Shown: one piece after another, positions 24,728-33,269 of the stretch
How positions within the stretch are numbered: position 1 is the stretch's first letter
Layout of the letters: each line of letters opens with the position of its first letter
Source of the DNA: JAVBNT01 sp031551355
GTDB lineage: Bacteria > Vulcanimicrobiota > CADAWZ01
DNA length: 64,000 nt
Assembly: GCA_031551355.1 (NCBI GenBank)
Contig: JAVBNT010000012.1
Span: forward strand, 67,041 to 131,040
Reading direction: 5' to 3'
The notes under the pieces: model-generated
Seen by the model: the letters and a program-made list of their open reading frames with translations, nothing else
Told to the model about the DNA's origin: nothing
Databases searched by the model: none
Made by a program: the position numbers and the translations under genes

Positions 24728-27565
24728 TTATTCTGATTTTTGTTCTCTGTTTACCGGAGGCCACACTCCCGGTTGTACACTAAGCCTTCTCGTCGCACCG
24801 AAATCGTTTTGTTGGTTGGCTGGTTGCTGCTGCGGGAACAGCTGGTTGTAATGGTTTTTTTGTTGTGTCTGCAATGGCTGAGTTTGCTGGACATTGCCGT
24901 AACGCTGTATTTGTTGTTGCTGCATTTGTTGTTGCTGCATTTGTTGTTGCTGCAGGTATTGCTGCTGAAGCAGTCTTTGCTGCTGCTGCATTTGAAGCTG
25001 ATACTGCATTTGCTGCTGCGGAGTCATGGTTTGCATGTTTCCAGGGACCTGTTTTTGAGCAGTGTTTTGCGGCATCGGAATTGCCGGCTTTTGAGGTATT
25101 GCCAGAACCTGCTGTTGCTGCTGTTTTGCCGCGTCGGCTGCTCTCGGCAACGGTGCCTGTATTTCCGGCTGTATAAAGCGTCCACCGGTTTCGGAAAGAG
25201 GCACAGCCCAGTTGACTTTGTTTCTTCCGCCTTTTTTGGATTTGTACAGTGCTGCGTCTGCCGCGGCAAGCAGGTCTTGTTTAGACTCTGCATCCATGGG
25301 GAAGTTAGCGACTCCGATGCTTGAAGTAATCTTGACTTTATAGCTGTTGAACCGGTATTGGAATGCCTCCCTTATTCTTTCTGCGATTTTAACCGAATTA
25401 TCCTTGTCGGATTCCTTCAGAATTACGGCAAACTCATCACCGCCGTACCGGCTGACGAGATCGCTGTCTCTGGTATAGCTTTTTATAAGTGCGGCTATTT
25501 CCTGAAGAAGTTTGTCGCCTTCGGGGTGACCAAGCGTATCGTTGTATGTTTTGAAGTTGTCGACATCAACCATAACAAGTGAAAAATTTTTAAGCGTTCT
25601 TTCATACTCTCTGCAAGTTTCATTGAGACGTTCCTGAAAGTAACGGTGTGTATAAAGTCCGGTTAAGCCGTCTGTGATGGCGAGAGATACCATTTTTTCA
25701 TACAGCTCGGCATTTTTTACCGCCATAGCTGTTTGATAGGTGACGGTTGAGACCAGATTTAATGCCTCTTCATCATAGTAGTTGGCGACACTGGCTCCGA
25801 CATAAAATGCGCCGATAGCGTCATTTTCAACTACCATAGGCACTATTATCGACGAGCGTTCATGTGACACTACGTTCGGCAAACGTGAATCTCTCGTATC
25901 CTCAAGTAAAAGCGGCTTCTTTTGGGATATAACCCATCCCAGAACACCGTCTGAAATTTTATAGATGACATCTTTAAAAAGCTCACTGTAGGGACCGATA
26001 CATCTTTTAGGGATGATCTCCGGGTCGGCTTTGGGATCGGACGAGTCTTTTCTAATTGTAAAAATAATAAAGCTCTGATAGTCGATGATGTTTTTCATTT
26101 TCGAGCTTATAAAATCAAGCGTTTCATCCATGTTTAAACTGCTTACAAGCGATTTACCAAACTCGTTAAGAGCCGATAGCTGTCTTACTGTTTTTTCCAG
26201 TTTGCTGTTGATGCTTTTGCTGATTACAAGCGAGTGCTCCTTGTCTTCATAAAGCTGCGCCGATTCGATTGCAATTGCAGCGGAGTTTGCAAGGATTGAA
26301 AGAATATTCAACTGCTCGTCATTATAGGCGCCCTGCTTTGTGTTACCGACATAAAGCACACCGATTATTTTCTCCTTTATAATCAAGGGAACGCACATTA
26401 CGCATTTTTCATCCTTGAATATCCTTTGCTCGTTTACAGTGTGCATATCCGGAATCAGAAGCGGTTTGCGGTTTTGTACTACAAGGTTAACAATTGTCTC
26501 CTCAAGCTGCAGAAGAGGCGACAAAGCCAGCGTCTCCTTGTAGGGAGTTACATATTTGGCAGGTGTCAGCGAACCCTTTTCAAGCAGAAAAATGACACAG
26601 CTTTGGTAGATAATCAGTTTGCGGACCATTGAAAGAATGATATTGTGTGTTTCTTCAAGATTGATACTTGCACCCAACGCCTTACTCATTTCATAGACGA
26701 TTGATAGCTCATCCACTTTTTTCTGAAGATCTTCCGTTATCTGTTTGTTTTCCGTACGCAGATCGGAAAGCTCGCTGCGCGCGGAACTCAGAGAGTTTGA
26801 AAGTGATTCCTGTTCTACGAGAACAACTTCCTGTATTATTGACTTCAAATAGTTATACAGTATTATAAACACAGGTATCAGGCAAAGAGCCAATGACCAA
26901 TGAATTGAAAAAGTAAGGAACAGTGCCAGGCCGGTAGGGAAGTAAACGAGACTCATCCAGCGTATTTTGTTTCTTACTTCATTCCAGATTTTTTGATATG
27001 ACTCTTCAAGAAAGCCTGCCGTGGATGTAGTAATAAAAAAGTCCGACATTATATAGGCGAAAGCCGAAAAGAGCATGGAAATGAAAACGGCGGAGATCAG
27101 TTTTCCGTCCGATGGTTTTAAAGACATCAGCAAAACATTTGACTGCAGTGATGTTGAAGACGCCGACATTTTTGAGAAAATAAAGCCGAAGACTATTGCG
27201 GAAACAATTACCATCCACAGCGAAGCTATAAAATCTCTGATTCTGAACCATACCGGCTGTTTGTTTATCGCCAGTGTCCTTACAAGTATGGCTATAAAAG
27301 CGATGAGTATTGCGCCGCGCCATCGGCCTGCGTAAGGATACAGCATTGTGAAGAAATATATGGGATAAGCGATGCTGGCGTATCCATAGTAGGGAACCTC
27401 GACCGGAATTATTTCAAAAGCGAGTGCCAGAATGCCGACGATGAATAATGGAATAATTCCTTCCCTTGGCAAATCGAGAGTGAAGCATGCGACAAAAAAT
27501 ATGGCAAAAACTATTGCGCCAAGTATGATGACATTTATTTTTCCTGAGTCTCTGGAATATTCCAT
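24728..27565 (-). CDS. Membrane GAF-GAF-GGDEF diguanylate cyclase with Gln-rich tail
   Basis: 945 residues; AGGTAAG precedes ATG 27565. About seven membrane helices occupy residues 10-240, then a coiled coil (about 245-290), two GAF domains (about 290-440 and 465-625) and a GGDEF domain with an intact RYGGDEF active site at 708-712. The RDSD motif five residues before it is a complete inhibitory I-site, so feedback by c-di-GMP is expected. It makes c-di-GMP from GTP at the membrane. The last about 130 residues are almost only Gln, Met, Pro and Leu, including repeated MQQQQ units, which is unusual for this family. It lies upstream of the response regulator and kinase. Confidence 0.93.
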   Translation of the reverse strand: MEYSRDSGKINVIILGAIVFAIFFVACFTLDLPREGIIPLFIVGILALAFEIIPVEVPYYGYASIAYPIYFFTMLYPYAGRWRGAILIAFIAILVRTLAINKQPVWFRIRDFIASLWMVIVSAIVFGFIFSKMSASSTSLQSNVLLMSLKPSDGKLISAVFISMLFSAFAYIMSDFFITTSTAGFLEESYQKIWNEVRNKIRWMSLVYFPTGLALFLTFSIHWSLALCLIPVFIILYNYLKSIIQEVVLVEQESLSNSLSSARSELSDLRTENKQITEDLQKKVDELSIVYEMSKALGASINLEETHNIILSMVRKLIIYQSCVIFLLEKGSLTPAKYVTPYKETLALSPLLQLEETIVNLVVQNRKPLLIPDMHTVNEQRIFKDEKCVMCVPLIIKEKIIGVLYVGNTKQGAYNDEQLNILSILANSAAIAIESAQLYEDKEHSLVISKSINSKLEKTVRQLSALNEFGKSLVSSLNMDETLDFISSKMKNIIDYQSFIIFTIRKDSSDPKADPEIIPKRCIGPYSELFKDVIYKISDGVLGWVISQKKPLLLEDTRDSRLPNVVSHERSSIIVPMVVENDAIGAFYVGASVANYYDEEALNLVSTVTYQTAMAVKNAELYEKMVSLAITDGLTGLYTHRYFQERLNETCREYERTLKNFSLVMVDVDNFKTYNDTLGHPEGDKLLQEIAALIKSYTRDSDLVSRYGGDEFAVILKESDKDNSVKIAERIREAFQYRFNSYKVKITSSIGVANFPMDAESKQDLLAAADAALYKSKKGGRNKVNWAVPLSETGGRFIQPEIQAPLPRAADAAKQQQQQVLAIPQKPAIPMPQNTAQKQVPGNMQTMTPQQQMQYQLQMQQQQRLLQQQYLQQQQMQQQQMQQQQIQRYGNVQQTQPLQTQQKNHYNQLFPQQQPANQQNDFGATRRLSVQPGVWPPVNREQKSE

Positions 27566-27598
27566 TGAACTTACCTAGTCTTATCTGATCTTACTTAG

Positions 27599-27607
27599 AT
27601 TATAACA
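27599..27607 (-). promoter_or_regulatory. Extended -10 promoter element for the cyclase gene
   Basis: On the minus strand TGTTATAAT (27607-27599), 34 bases before the cyclase ATG. No good -35 is visible, as is common when TGn is present. Confidence 0.5.
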
Positions 27608-27736
27608 TATAAAGACAAATTTTAAATTAGCTTCCGATTGAAAAAATCCTCTCATAAAAAGTATATCTGCCGCTTTGTAGAACTGGAGGAATGCCCTGAT
27701 AAAAGCCGAAAAATAGCAGGTATGTAAAATAAATGC

Positions 27737-27770
27737 TGTAATTATTACATTATTGTAATAATTACAATAA
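27737..27770. promoter_or_regulatory. Two tandem Fur-family-type operator palindromes
   Basis: Site 1 (27737-27749) is TGTAATTATTACA; site 2 (27750-27770) is a 21-base palindrome with core TGTAATAATTACA that is perfect apart from its centre base. Their centres are 17 bp apart. The core GTAATnATTAC equals that of the Bacillus Zur box and resembles PerR/Fur boxes. They lie 20-54 bases before ATG 27791, where a repressor would block transcription of the TIM-barrel/DUF4127 operon. Confidence 0.55.
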
Positions 27771-27790
27771 AATAATTAAGAGGTGGGTTC

Positions 27791-28483
27791 ATGAAACATT
27801 ATCGCCTGAAAGAGCATCTTGGGCGCTCCATGACATTAATTGTAAGTCTTCCTGAGAATGATGAAAAGCATGCTGTTGCCATTGAGAATGCCGGGGCACA
27901 TGCCATTAAAGTGCATTTGAATTGTCTGCACAGAGCTTCGAAAACGGATTTTAGATCCTGGAGTGAAGAAAAGGAAAGGATTTCGTCTATACCAGGACTT
28001 TTGAGTATACCGGTAGGAATCGTTCCCGGAGCGGAAACAACCGCGACGATGGCTGAAATGTCGGAAATTATTGATAGCGGTTTTGATTTTTTGGATATAT
28101 TTTCTCATCATATGCCTCCCGCATATCTGGATATTTCGCAAATGACGAAGGTTACTGCCGTTGATTACCGGTTTGATCTGGCAAAAGTTCCTGTATTGGA
28201 GAGTCTGGGTACGGAAGTTTTTGAAGCGTCAATCATACCTCCTGATGAATATGGCCAGCCGTTAAGTGTCAGGGATCTTGTTTTGTATAAAACACTGATA
28301 TCTTCTGTCAAAGCCCCTGTTTTTATCCCGACTCAGCGCAAAATAAAGCCTGAGGAGGTTACGCATCTGCATAGAATAGGTGCAGGGGGAATAGCGATTG
28401 GAGCAGTTGTTTGCGGAAAGAGTCTTGACGGAATCCTCAGGACAACCGAAGCATTCAGAAAAGCGATCGACAACATAAAATGA
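27791..28483 (+). CDS. TIM-barrel protein with phosphate-binding loop motif
   Basis: 230 residues; AAGAGGTGG precedes ATG 27791. The alternation of strands and helices fits a small (beta/alpha)8 barrel: SMTLIVSL, AHAIKVHL, PVGIVPG, FDFLDIF, EASIIPP, and a C-terminal GAGGIAIGAVVCG that looks like the phosphate-binding loop of NanE, HisA/HisF or PcrB relatives. No diagnostic active site of any one family was recognised, so the substrate is open. Its stop overlaps the ATG of the DUF4127 gene (ATGA), so the two are translationally coupled. Two Fur-type palindromes stand just upstream. Confidence 0.7.
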   Translation: MKHYRLKEHLGRSMTLIVSLPENDEKHAVAIENAGAHAIKVHLNCLHRASKTDFRSWSEEKERISSIPGLLSIPVGIVPGAETTATMAEMSEIIDSGFDFLDIFSHHMPPAYLDISQMTKVTAVDYRFDLAKVPVLESLGTEVFEASIIPPDEYGQPLSVRDLVLYKTLISSVKAPVFIPTQRKIKPEEVTHLHRIGAGGIAIGAVVCGKSLDGILRTTEAFRKAIDNIK

Positions 28484-30039
28484 GAATTCTTTTTGTTCCT
28501 TTAGACGATAGGCCCTGTACTATGAACTTTCCCCGGCAGGTCGCAGCGATAGCCGGTTTCGATATAATATTGCCGCCAAGGAATTTTTTGGGCCGTTTCA
28601 TGAATCCCGGAAATCCGCGGGCTGTTTTGACATGGCTCGGGGAGAATGCCTCAGGTTGTGACTGTGCGCTTATTTCTCTTGATATGCTCGTTTACGGTGG
28701 TCTTGTAGCTTCGAGGAATGCAGACATTGAGGACTGTAAAAATAATGCCAGAGCGCTGGGGGATTGGCTTTTAGAGAAAAAAATAGGGAATGTAATCATT
28801 TATTCCTCGATAATGAGGACTCTGCCGACTTTTTCAAATGCCGCTATTCTTGGCGAAGCTGGAAATTTGAAGTCCGCTCTGAAAAGAATATATCCTAAAG
28901 ATGAGCCGGACAATAGTGTAATAAAGAAAAATATCGCAATTGAACTTGGTAAGAAAACTTCATATACGGATTTGCTTGAAAAATGTCTTATAGCAAGGAA
29001 GCGCAATCATGAAATAAATATGTGTGCCCTTGAATGGAAAAAGAGCGGCCTTGTAGACACTTTGATTTTCGGACTTGACGATGTAGTGGGGCAGGGACCC
29101 AATTTGTATGAAAAAAGAGAAATTGAGGAAGAAGTAAAAATATCTTCTCTTGAGAATTGTTTTATTCACCCCGGAACCGATGAACTAGCCGTTATGGCTA
29201 TAGCCAGGATTGCATCTGTTAAGTATGGCAGAGCGGTAAAGTTTTCACTCACGTATTCAAATCCGGCAGCTCTGGAAAAGGTGACCCTTTACGAAAATAC
29301 TACGGTTCCGGAAGTGTTGGAATCGTATTTTAATCTGCTGGGCTCGGAATCAGTATCAGATTGTTCTGATATAAATCTGTTTTGCCACATATCTTCTTCA
29401 GGACAGAATGAGACTGAGGCACAGACGGTTTTGTCTGCCGGAAATGAAAAAAAATTCGCGGAGCAGATCGCCGCGGCGCAGAAACACGGACTTAACACCG
29501 CTGTTGCAGACGTTGCCTTTGCCAACGGAGCGGACATTAAATTTACAAAATATCTTCTCGAAAAGTCGGATGTGGCTAATCTTCTCGGATACGCCTCCTG
29601 GAATACTGCCGGAAATACTTTGGGAACAGTGCTGGCTCACAGTGTTGTGCGTTTTATTTCTATTTCACATGGAAAACGTGAGCTTGCAGCGGAAAAAAAT
29701 CATCATAAATTTATCTTTGAGCGGTTCGTAGACGATTTTCTGTATCAGAGTGTGGTGAGGCTTAAAGAAAAAATCAGCTGCGGGCTTTCGGGAGTTTCGA
29801 CTCTTAATATGACAGAGTCTCAGCGTGAAAAATATTCGTTGACTATACAAAAAGAGCTTTCTCGCCGGGCCGGCAAAATTTTTTCCCGGAAGTATGCGAT
29901 GAGCCACTTAATAAAGCTGCCGGGTGGCGGCGGTTATGAGATTGAGATCGAAGGTCCTTTAACGGTTGACGCTAGGTTGCCCTGGCCGCGGCTTTTTGAG
30001 GTGGAGTTGGATACGGATTTCACCCTCAACCTCCGCTAA
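28480..30039 (+). CDS. DUF4127 family protein
   Basis: 519 residues from ATG 28480, overlapping the previous gene by 4 bases. The N-terminus ILFVPLDDRPCTMNFPRQVA and PPRNFLGRFMNPGN is the hallmark of DUF4127, a family of about 500-residue cytoplasmic proteins without proven function. Further conserved-looking segments are ISLDMLVYGGLVASR, YSSIMRTLPTFSN, GLDDVVGQG and ASWNTAGNTLGTVLAH. The Asp/Arg-rich motifs suggest a metal- or phosphosugar-related enzyme, but that is inference. A long hairpin element begins at its stop codon (30037-30166). Confidence 0.85.
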   Translation: MRILFVPLDDRPCTMNFPRQVAAIAGFDIILPPRNFLGRFMNPGNPRAVLTWLGENASGCDCALISLDMLVYGGLVASRNADIEDCKNNARALGDWLLEKKIGNVIIYSSIMRTLPTFSNAAILGEAGNLKSALKRIYPKDEPDNSVIKKNIAIELGKKTSYTDLLEKCLIARKRNHEINMCALEWKKSGLVDTLIFGLDDVVGQGPNLYEKREIEEEVKISSLENCFIHPGTDELAVMAIARIASVKYGRAVKFSLTYSNPAALEKVTLYENTTVPEVLESYFNLLGSESVSDCSDINLFCHISSSGQNETEAQTVLSAGNEKKFAEQIAAAQKHGLNTAVADVAFANGADIKFTKYLLEKSDVANLLGYASWNTAGNTLGTVLAHSVVRFISISHGKRELAAEKNHHKFIFERFVDDFLYQSVVRLKEKISCGLSGVSTLNMTESQREKYSLTIQKELSRRAGKIFSRKYAMSHLIKLPGGGGYEIEIEGPLTVDARLPWPRLFEVELDTDFTLNLR

Positions 30040-30166
30040 GATGCAGTGAATTGTATCCGTATGCGTCGTCAAAGCGGATATTCGCTCACTCCGGCGTAGT
30101 CCACTACGCCTCACTCGTCGAAATCCGCTTTGACATAGCCTCCGGACACAATTCACTGCATCTTTA
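30037..30166. repeat. Long inverted repeat (nested hairpins) at the DUF4127 stop
   Basis: Outer arms AAGATGCAGTGAATTGT (30038-30054) and its perfect complement (30148-30164). Inside are TCAAAGCGGAT and ATCCGCTTTGA, and at the centre GGCGTAGT-CC-ACTACGCC. The two sides are nearly continuous complements over about 55 bases. It could end transcription of the operon, but no clear T run follows. Its right half is the start of the 244-bp duplicated block. Confidence 0.7.
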
Positions 30167-30580
30167 GTTTTGGTATGAAAAAGTTTTTCTGATTGTCGCC
30201 GGAGTTTATCCTCATGAAAACGGGGACACGCGTAGTAAATCTACGCTTAGCTCAAGGCGCAATCGCCCTCCATTGTCTGACCTTGTTTTGAACGATTTTT
30301 TTTGTTAATATGAAAAAAATTTACAGTAATTCTTAGATTGTAGTCCACTACGCCTCACTCGTCGAAATCCGCTTTACCATAGCCTCCGGACACAATTGAC
30401 TGCATCTTTAGTTTTGGTATGAAAAAGTTTTTCTGATTGTCTCCTGGAGTTTATCCCCGTGAAAACGGGGACCTGCGTAGTAAATCTACGCTTAGCTCAA
30501 GGCGCAATCGCCCTCCATTGTCTGACCTTGTTTTGAACGATTTTTTTGTTAATTAATATGAAAAATTTTGTATATCATTT
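30096..30580 (+). repeat. Two direct copies of a 244-bp non-coding block
   Basis: Copy A spans 30096-30339 and copy B starts at 30340 and runs to about 30580. Both begin GTAGTCCACTACGCCTCACT and share most bases up to TGTCTGACCTTGTTTTGAACG. Internal hairpins are GCGTAG-TAAAT-CTACGC and, in copy B, CCCCGT-GAAA-ACGGGG (30455-30470), which has a GNRA-type loop. In copy A the left arm of that stem is mutated. No coding frame is conserved between copies. A 39-bp fragment of the same sequence recurs at 30786-30824. Confidence 0.75.
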
Positions 30581-30602
30581 TTCGGATATAGTTCCACTCA
30601 CT

Positions 30603-30773
30603 GTCATTAAGGTAAGAGAAAAGGGTTCCTTACAGAGAAGAGGAGAACACAGAGAGTTTTACCTGGTCTTTATTCTCCGTGGCCTCTGTGCCCTCTGTGA
30701 GGGACATATAGAAACGACCCGTGAACATCCAAAAGATGTCAAAATCAGAAATAAAAAGGCTAATCTTAATGAC
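30603..30773. repeat. MITE-like element, copy 2
   Basis: 171 bp with termini CACTGTCATTAAGGT and (inward from the right) CACTGTCATTAAGAT, counted from 30599 and 30777 when the flanks are included. The core holds the same CACAGAGAAGAGGAG / CTCCGTGGCCTCTGTG inverted pair as copy 1. It separates the 244-bp tandem block from a 39-bp fragment of that block, as if inserted into a repeat cluster. Confidence 0.75.
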
Positions 30774-30785
30774 AGTGCGAGCCTG

Positions 30786-30824
30786 CTACGCCTCATTCGT
30801 CGAAATCCGCTTTGCCTTAGCCTT
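30786..30824 (+). repeat. Fragment of the 244-bp block beyond the MITE
   Basis: CTACGCCTCATTCGTCGAAA and the following CCGCTTTGCCTTAGCC match, with a few changes, bases 12-50 of the duplicated block. It lies immediately right of the MITE-like element. Confidence 0.6.
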
Positions 30825-30832
30825 CCTTATAT

Positions 30833-31132
30833 TTACTGTTCCATTCTTCCGCACAGGTTGTATACTCTAAGCCTGCACAGTATTTCTTGCACGAAATCAG
30901 GATCTTTAGGCCCAAGTTCCTTGTAGTAGAAAGAAATTGAGCTTTCATTTTTTCCGCAAGAGTGCCTGTAATATACGGGGGATGAAAATATGGACATAAT
31001 TTTTTCACGCAGGGCTCCGTCTATGCATTCAATTGAAAAATCAGGCCCCTGCCAAACTATTTTGGCGAGCAGGGTGTCGGACGGGATATAGCCGTCATGG
31101 CTTTTAAGTAGCGGATATATGTTTATGATCAC
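30833..31132 (-). CDS. Small unknown protein downstream of the zincin-like gene
   Basis: 99 residues from GTG 31132, 18 bases after the stop of the 484-residue gene; GGGAAG lies about 12 bases upstream, a weak site. The sequence mixes charged, aromatic and four Cys residues (HSCGK, ILCRL, NLCGR) and has no signal peptide. No family was recognised. Its position suggests co-transcription with the zincin-like gene. The 3' end abuts the repeat cluster, so the C-terminus could have been altered. An overlapping frame of 63 codons (30817-31008) is judged a shadow. Confidence 0.5.
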   Translation of the reverse strand: MIINIYPLLKSHDGYIPSDTLLAKIVWQGPDFSIECIDGALREKIMSIFSSPVYYRHSCGKNESSISFYYKELGPKDPDFVQEILCRLRVYNLCGRMEQ

Positions 31133-31150
31133 TCTAATTTTTTCACTTCC

Positions 31151-32605
31151 CTATGCCGCGCCGCTGCGGTTCATTTCATTGAAAAGATAGTCAATGTACA
31201 TGAACATCGAACGGTCATAATCATAAAGACCATCATGATCGTATATATGGCTTTGTGTTGTGTCGCCGGGTTTTCGGAGATAGGATTCCACCGCCTGGGC
31301 AAAATAAAAAATAGGACTTGATGATGCAAAGGAATCACAAAAACTGTGTCCGGGTTCGTTCTCCTTGCATAGTCCGTAACTGCTCAGCACGGCGGCAGAC
31401 TTTTGCGAAGAAAAAATTCCTCCGCCAAGTGCATGATCGAATGCTATCGCCATAAAAAACCTTGAAGATACAAATTCCTCTTTGTATGTCAGTACTTTTT
31501 CGTCAAGCACACATAATTTCTGCTCGGCAATATATGCACAGGCGCTGTGTGGTGAAAAATTTTCTCCGGGAAACATGGAATCTATCGGGGATGATTTTAC
31601 CATTATTTTGACACCGAAATTGCTGCATAGCTTTAAAACACGCGGACCGAAAGAGCCTAATTGGTAGTTTAGAACCGATCTTATGTATTCCGATGATAAT
31701 TCTGATGCCAGCATCGAAGTTATAATGCTTTCAACGCCGGAAGTGACGTTGTCAAGATCTGTTGGCAACTCGATCGTCTCAAAACTAAGCTCAGGGGACT
31801 GTATCTTTCCTGCCTGAACTTCGTTTTCCTTGTCGTCCGCCCCTACTTTGGCGATTATGAAACCGTCATCCAACGAGAGCAGTGAATTCCATTCCGATTT
31901 TTTGTCCCAGCTTTCTCCTGCCGGGGCTTGGGACTGTCTTTCTGCCGGAGTTGATGATCTTTCCACTTTTTCCAGTCCGGCACTGCTCTTTTGTTGTGCT
32001 TTTTTTTCTTTTATGCCACTCTTTTCCGTTTTTTTACTTTTGGTTTGAGACGGTGGGCTATCTTCTATTATACTGCTTTTTTCGCTATGAGCTTTTTCGT
32101 TCACGGCCTGCGGTTCATCTGCTGCCTCTTCAATTTTTTCCTGTATTGATGTACCGGCGGTGTCTCCGGGAGTTTTTTCTATAAGTCCATGATTTTCCAG
32201 AAATTCGCGATCATATACTTTTTTCTTTTCCGGTTCATCTCCGCGCAGAGCCTTTATAAAGTCTGTCATGCGCTTTTCTTCCTGCAGAATTTCCTGTTGC
32301 TGCTGGCTGTAGCGCTTTGCTTCTTCACGAAGCTGTTCCCGGCGTTCTTCAGACTGTTCATAAAAAGAAAAGTCAAGGTCGCCGCCGCTGCCCCTGTTGT
32401 CACCAAAATCCATTCCGCCCATCATGTCTCCGCTGGAGACGTTTGCCTGAGACGACATGTCCGCACTGTCCATGTTGGTGGTTTTCGATGTTTTAGATGA
32501 CTTCATCTCCCTGTTTTGGGTGCGGTGAAGCATATTATTTGCCCTTTGGGCATTGTCGGTAAACTGTCTTATGGAAGGATTACTATCGAAAAAAACGGAT
32601 TCCAT
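31151..32605 (-). CDS. Disordered protein with a degenerate zincin-like (ATLF-type) C-terminal domain
   Basis: 484 residues from ATG 32605. Residues 1-270 are polar, low-complexity and rich in Ser, Glu, Lys and Gln, with short helical segments; there is no signal peptide. The C-terminal about 200 residues are ordered and resemble anthrax-lethal-factor-like metallopeptidase domains: a VLKLCSNFGVKIMV opening, a helix where HExxH is expected, then a YFAQAVESYL helix and a DYDRSMFMYIDYLF end. At the expected zinc site the sequence is AFDHALGG, not HExxH, so catalysis by zinc is unlikely. Fold assignment is by eye and tentative. Downstream lies a 99-residue gene; upstream is the 145-residue helical protein. 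Confidence 0.65.
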   Translation of the reverse strand: MESVFFDSNPSIRQFTDNAQRANNMLHRTQNREMKSSKTSKTTNMDSADMSSQANVSSGDMMGGMDFGDNRGSGGDLDFSFYEQSEERREQLREEAKRYSQQQQEILQEEKRMTDFIKALRGDEPEKKKVYDREFLENHGLIEKTPGDTAGTSIQEKIEEAADEPQAVNEKAHSEKSSIIEDSPPSQTKSKKTEKSGIKEKKAQQKSSAGLEKVERSSTPAERQSQAPAGESWDKKSEWNSLLSLDDGFIIAKVGADDKENEVQAGKIQSPELSFETIELPTDLDNVTSGVESIITSMLASELSSEYIRSVLNYQLGSFGPRVLKLCSNFGVKIMVKSSPIDSMFPGENFSPHSACAYIAEQKLCVLDEKVLTYKEEFVSSRFFMAIAFDHALGGGIFSSQKSAAVLSSYGLCKENEPGHSFCDSFASSSPIFYFAQAVESYLRKPGDTTQSHIYDHDGLYDYDRSMFMYIDYLFNEMNRSGAA

Positions 32606-32678
32606 TTGAACCCTCGCCTTGTGTATAAAATAGTTCTGCCACTAAATTATATCACAGAGCGGTTCTATTAACAATTGT

Positions 32679-33116
32679 TTAGAATATATGCTGCAGCCCT
32701 CTTCCTGAGAGGTTTGTCAGTATAAAACCACTCATTTCTTCAATCATGTTTTTCCAGGATTTTTCTGCTTCCTTGCAGTACTGCAGAGCTTTGAAAGCCA
32801 GACTTTTTTTAACTTTTTTCAGGAAGCGTTCAAGCAGACCAAGCGCTTTATGGTAGCCTAAAATTTCACGCTCTCTAAGGTTCTGCAGTCTGACTACCGC
32901 TTTTTTTTCTTCTATTGTAAGTGACAGTGTTTCAGTTCTTCTGGAGTTTTCATGAAGTTCTTTCATTTGGCTGCGAAGTGTTTTTCGTACTATTTCCAGA
33001 TAATCCCGGATGAATTTGTCATCGTAATCGTTTTGCAGAAGTTTGCTGCATATAAAGGACATTGATTCTACGACAGACGCTTTTATCAGTGGGTTACCGA
33101 GCATATTTGTTTCCAT
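32679..33116 (-). CDS. Helical protein of unknown function
   Basis: 145 residues; GGAGG lies 6 bases before ATG 33116. The protein is almost wholly alpha-helical with basic and acidic heptad-like stretches (RKTLRSQMKELHENSRR, LLERFLKKVKKSLAFKALQY). There is no signal peptide or membrane segment. Its size and four-helix look recall FliS-type chaperones, but no flagellar gene is near and no motif supports that. It lies 73 bases upstream of the zincin-like gene, probably in one transcript. Confidence 0.65.
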   Translation of the reverse strand: METNMLGNPLIKASVVESMSFICSKLLQNDYDDKFIRDYLEIVRKTLRSQMKELHENSRRTETLSLTIEEKKAVVRLQNLREREILGYHKALGLLERFLKKVKKSLAFKALQYCKEAEKSWKNMIEEMSGFILTNLSGRGLQHIF

Positions 33117-33228
33117 TTGTATTCCTCCGTTAATGAGTTTATAAATTAATTTTATTTCATTGACAGCGGAGGTTCAGTGATCTTGATCACATGTAAAGAA
33201 AAAAGTTTTTTGTATGCCCGGCTGTTTC

Positions 33229-33257
33229 TTGACATACAGCCGAAAGTAATGTATTAT
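33229..33257 (+). promoter_or_regulatory. Strong promoter of tRNA-Trp
   Basis: Perfect -35 TTGACA (33229-33234), a 17-base spacer and -10 TATTAT (33252-33257), 12 bases before the first base of the tRNA. Confidence 0.85.
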
Positions 33258-33269
33258 ATTTTCACGTAA

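Noticed and set aside
24740..25324. 194-codon Leu-rich plus-strand frame
   Set aside because: Antisense image of the Gln-rich tail and GGDEF end of the cyclase; CAG/TTG repeats read as Leu on the other strand.
30451..30475. TTTATCCCCGTGAAAACGGGGAC resembles half of a type I-E CRISPR repeat and occurs twice, 244 bp apart (four times 61)
   Set aside because: Only two copies, each within a longer duplicated block with similar flanks; no spacers of repeat-array length and no cas gene in the window.
30546..30926. 126-codon plus-strand frame
   Set aside because: Runs across the MITE-like repeat and a repeat fragment, has no ribosome-binding site and lies antisense to the small gene at 30833-31132.
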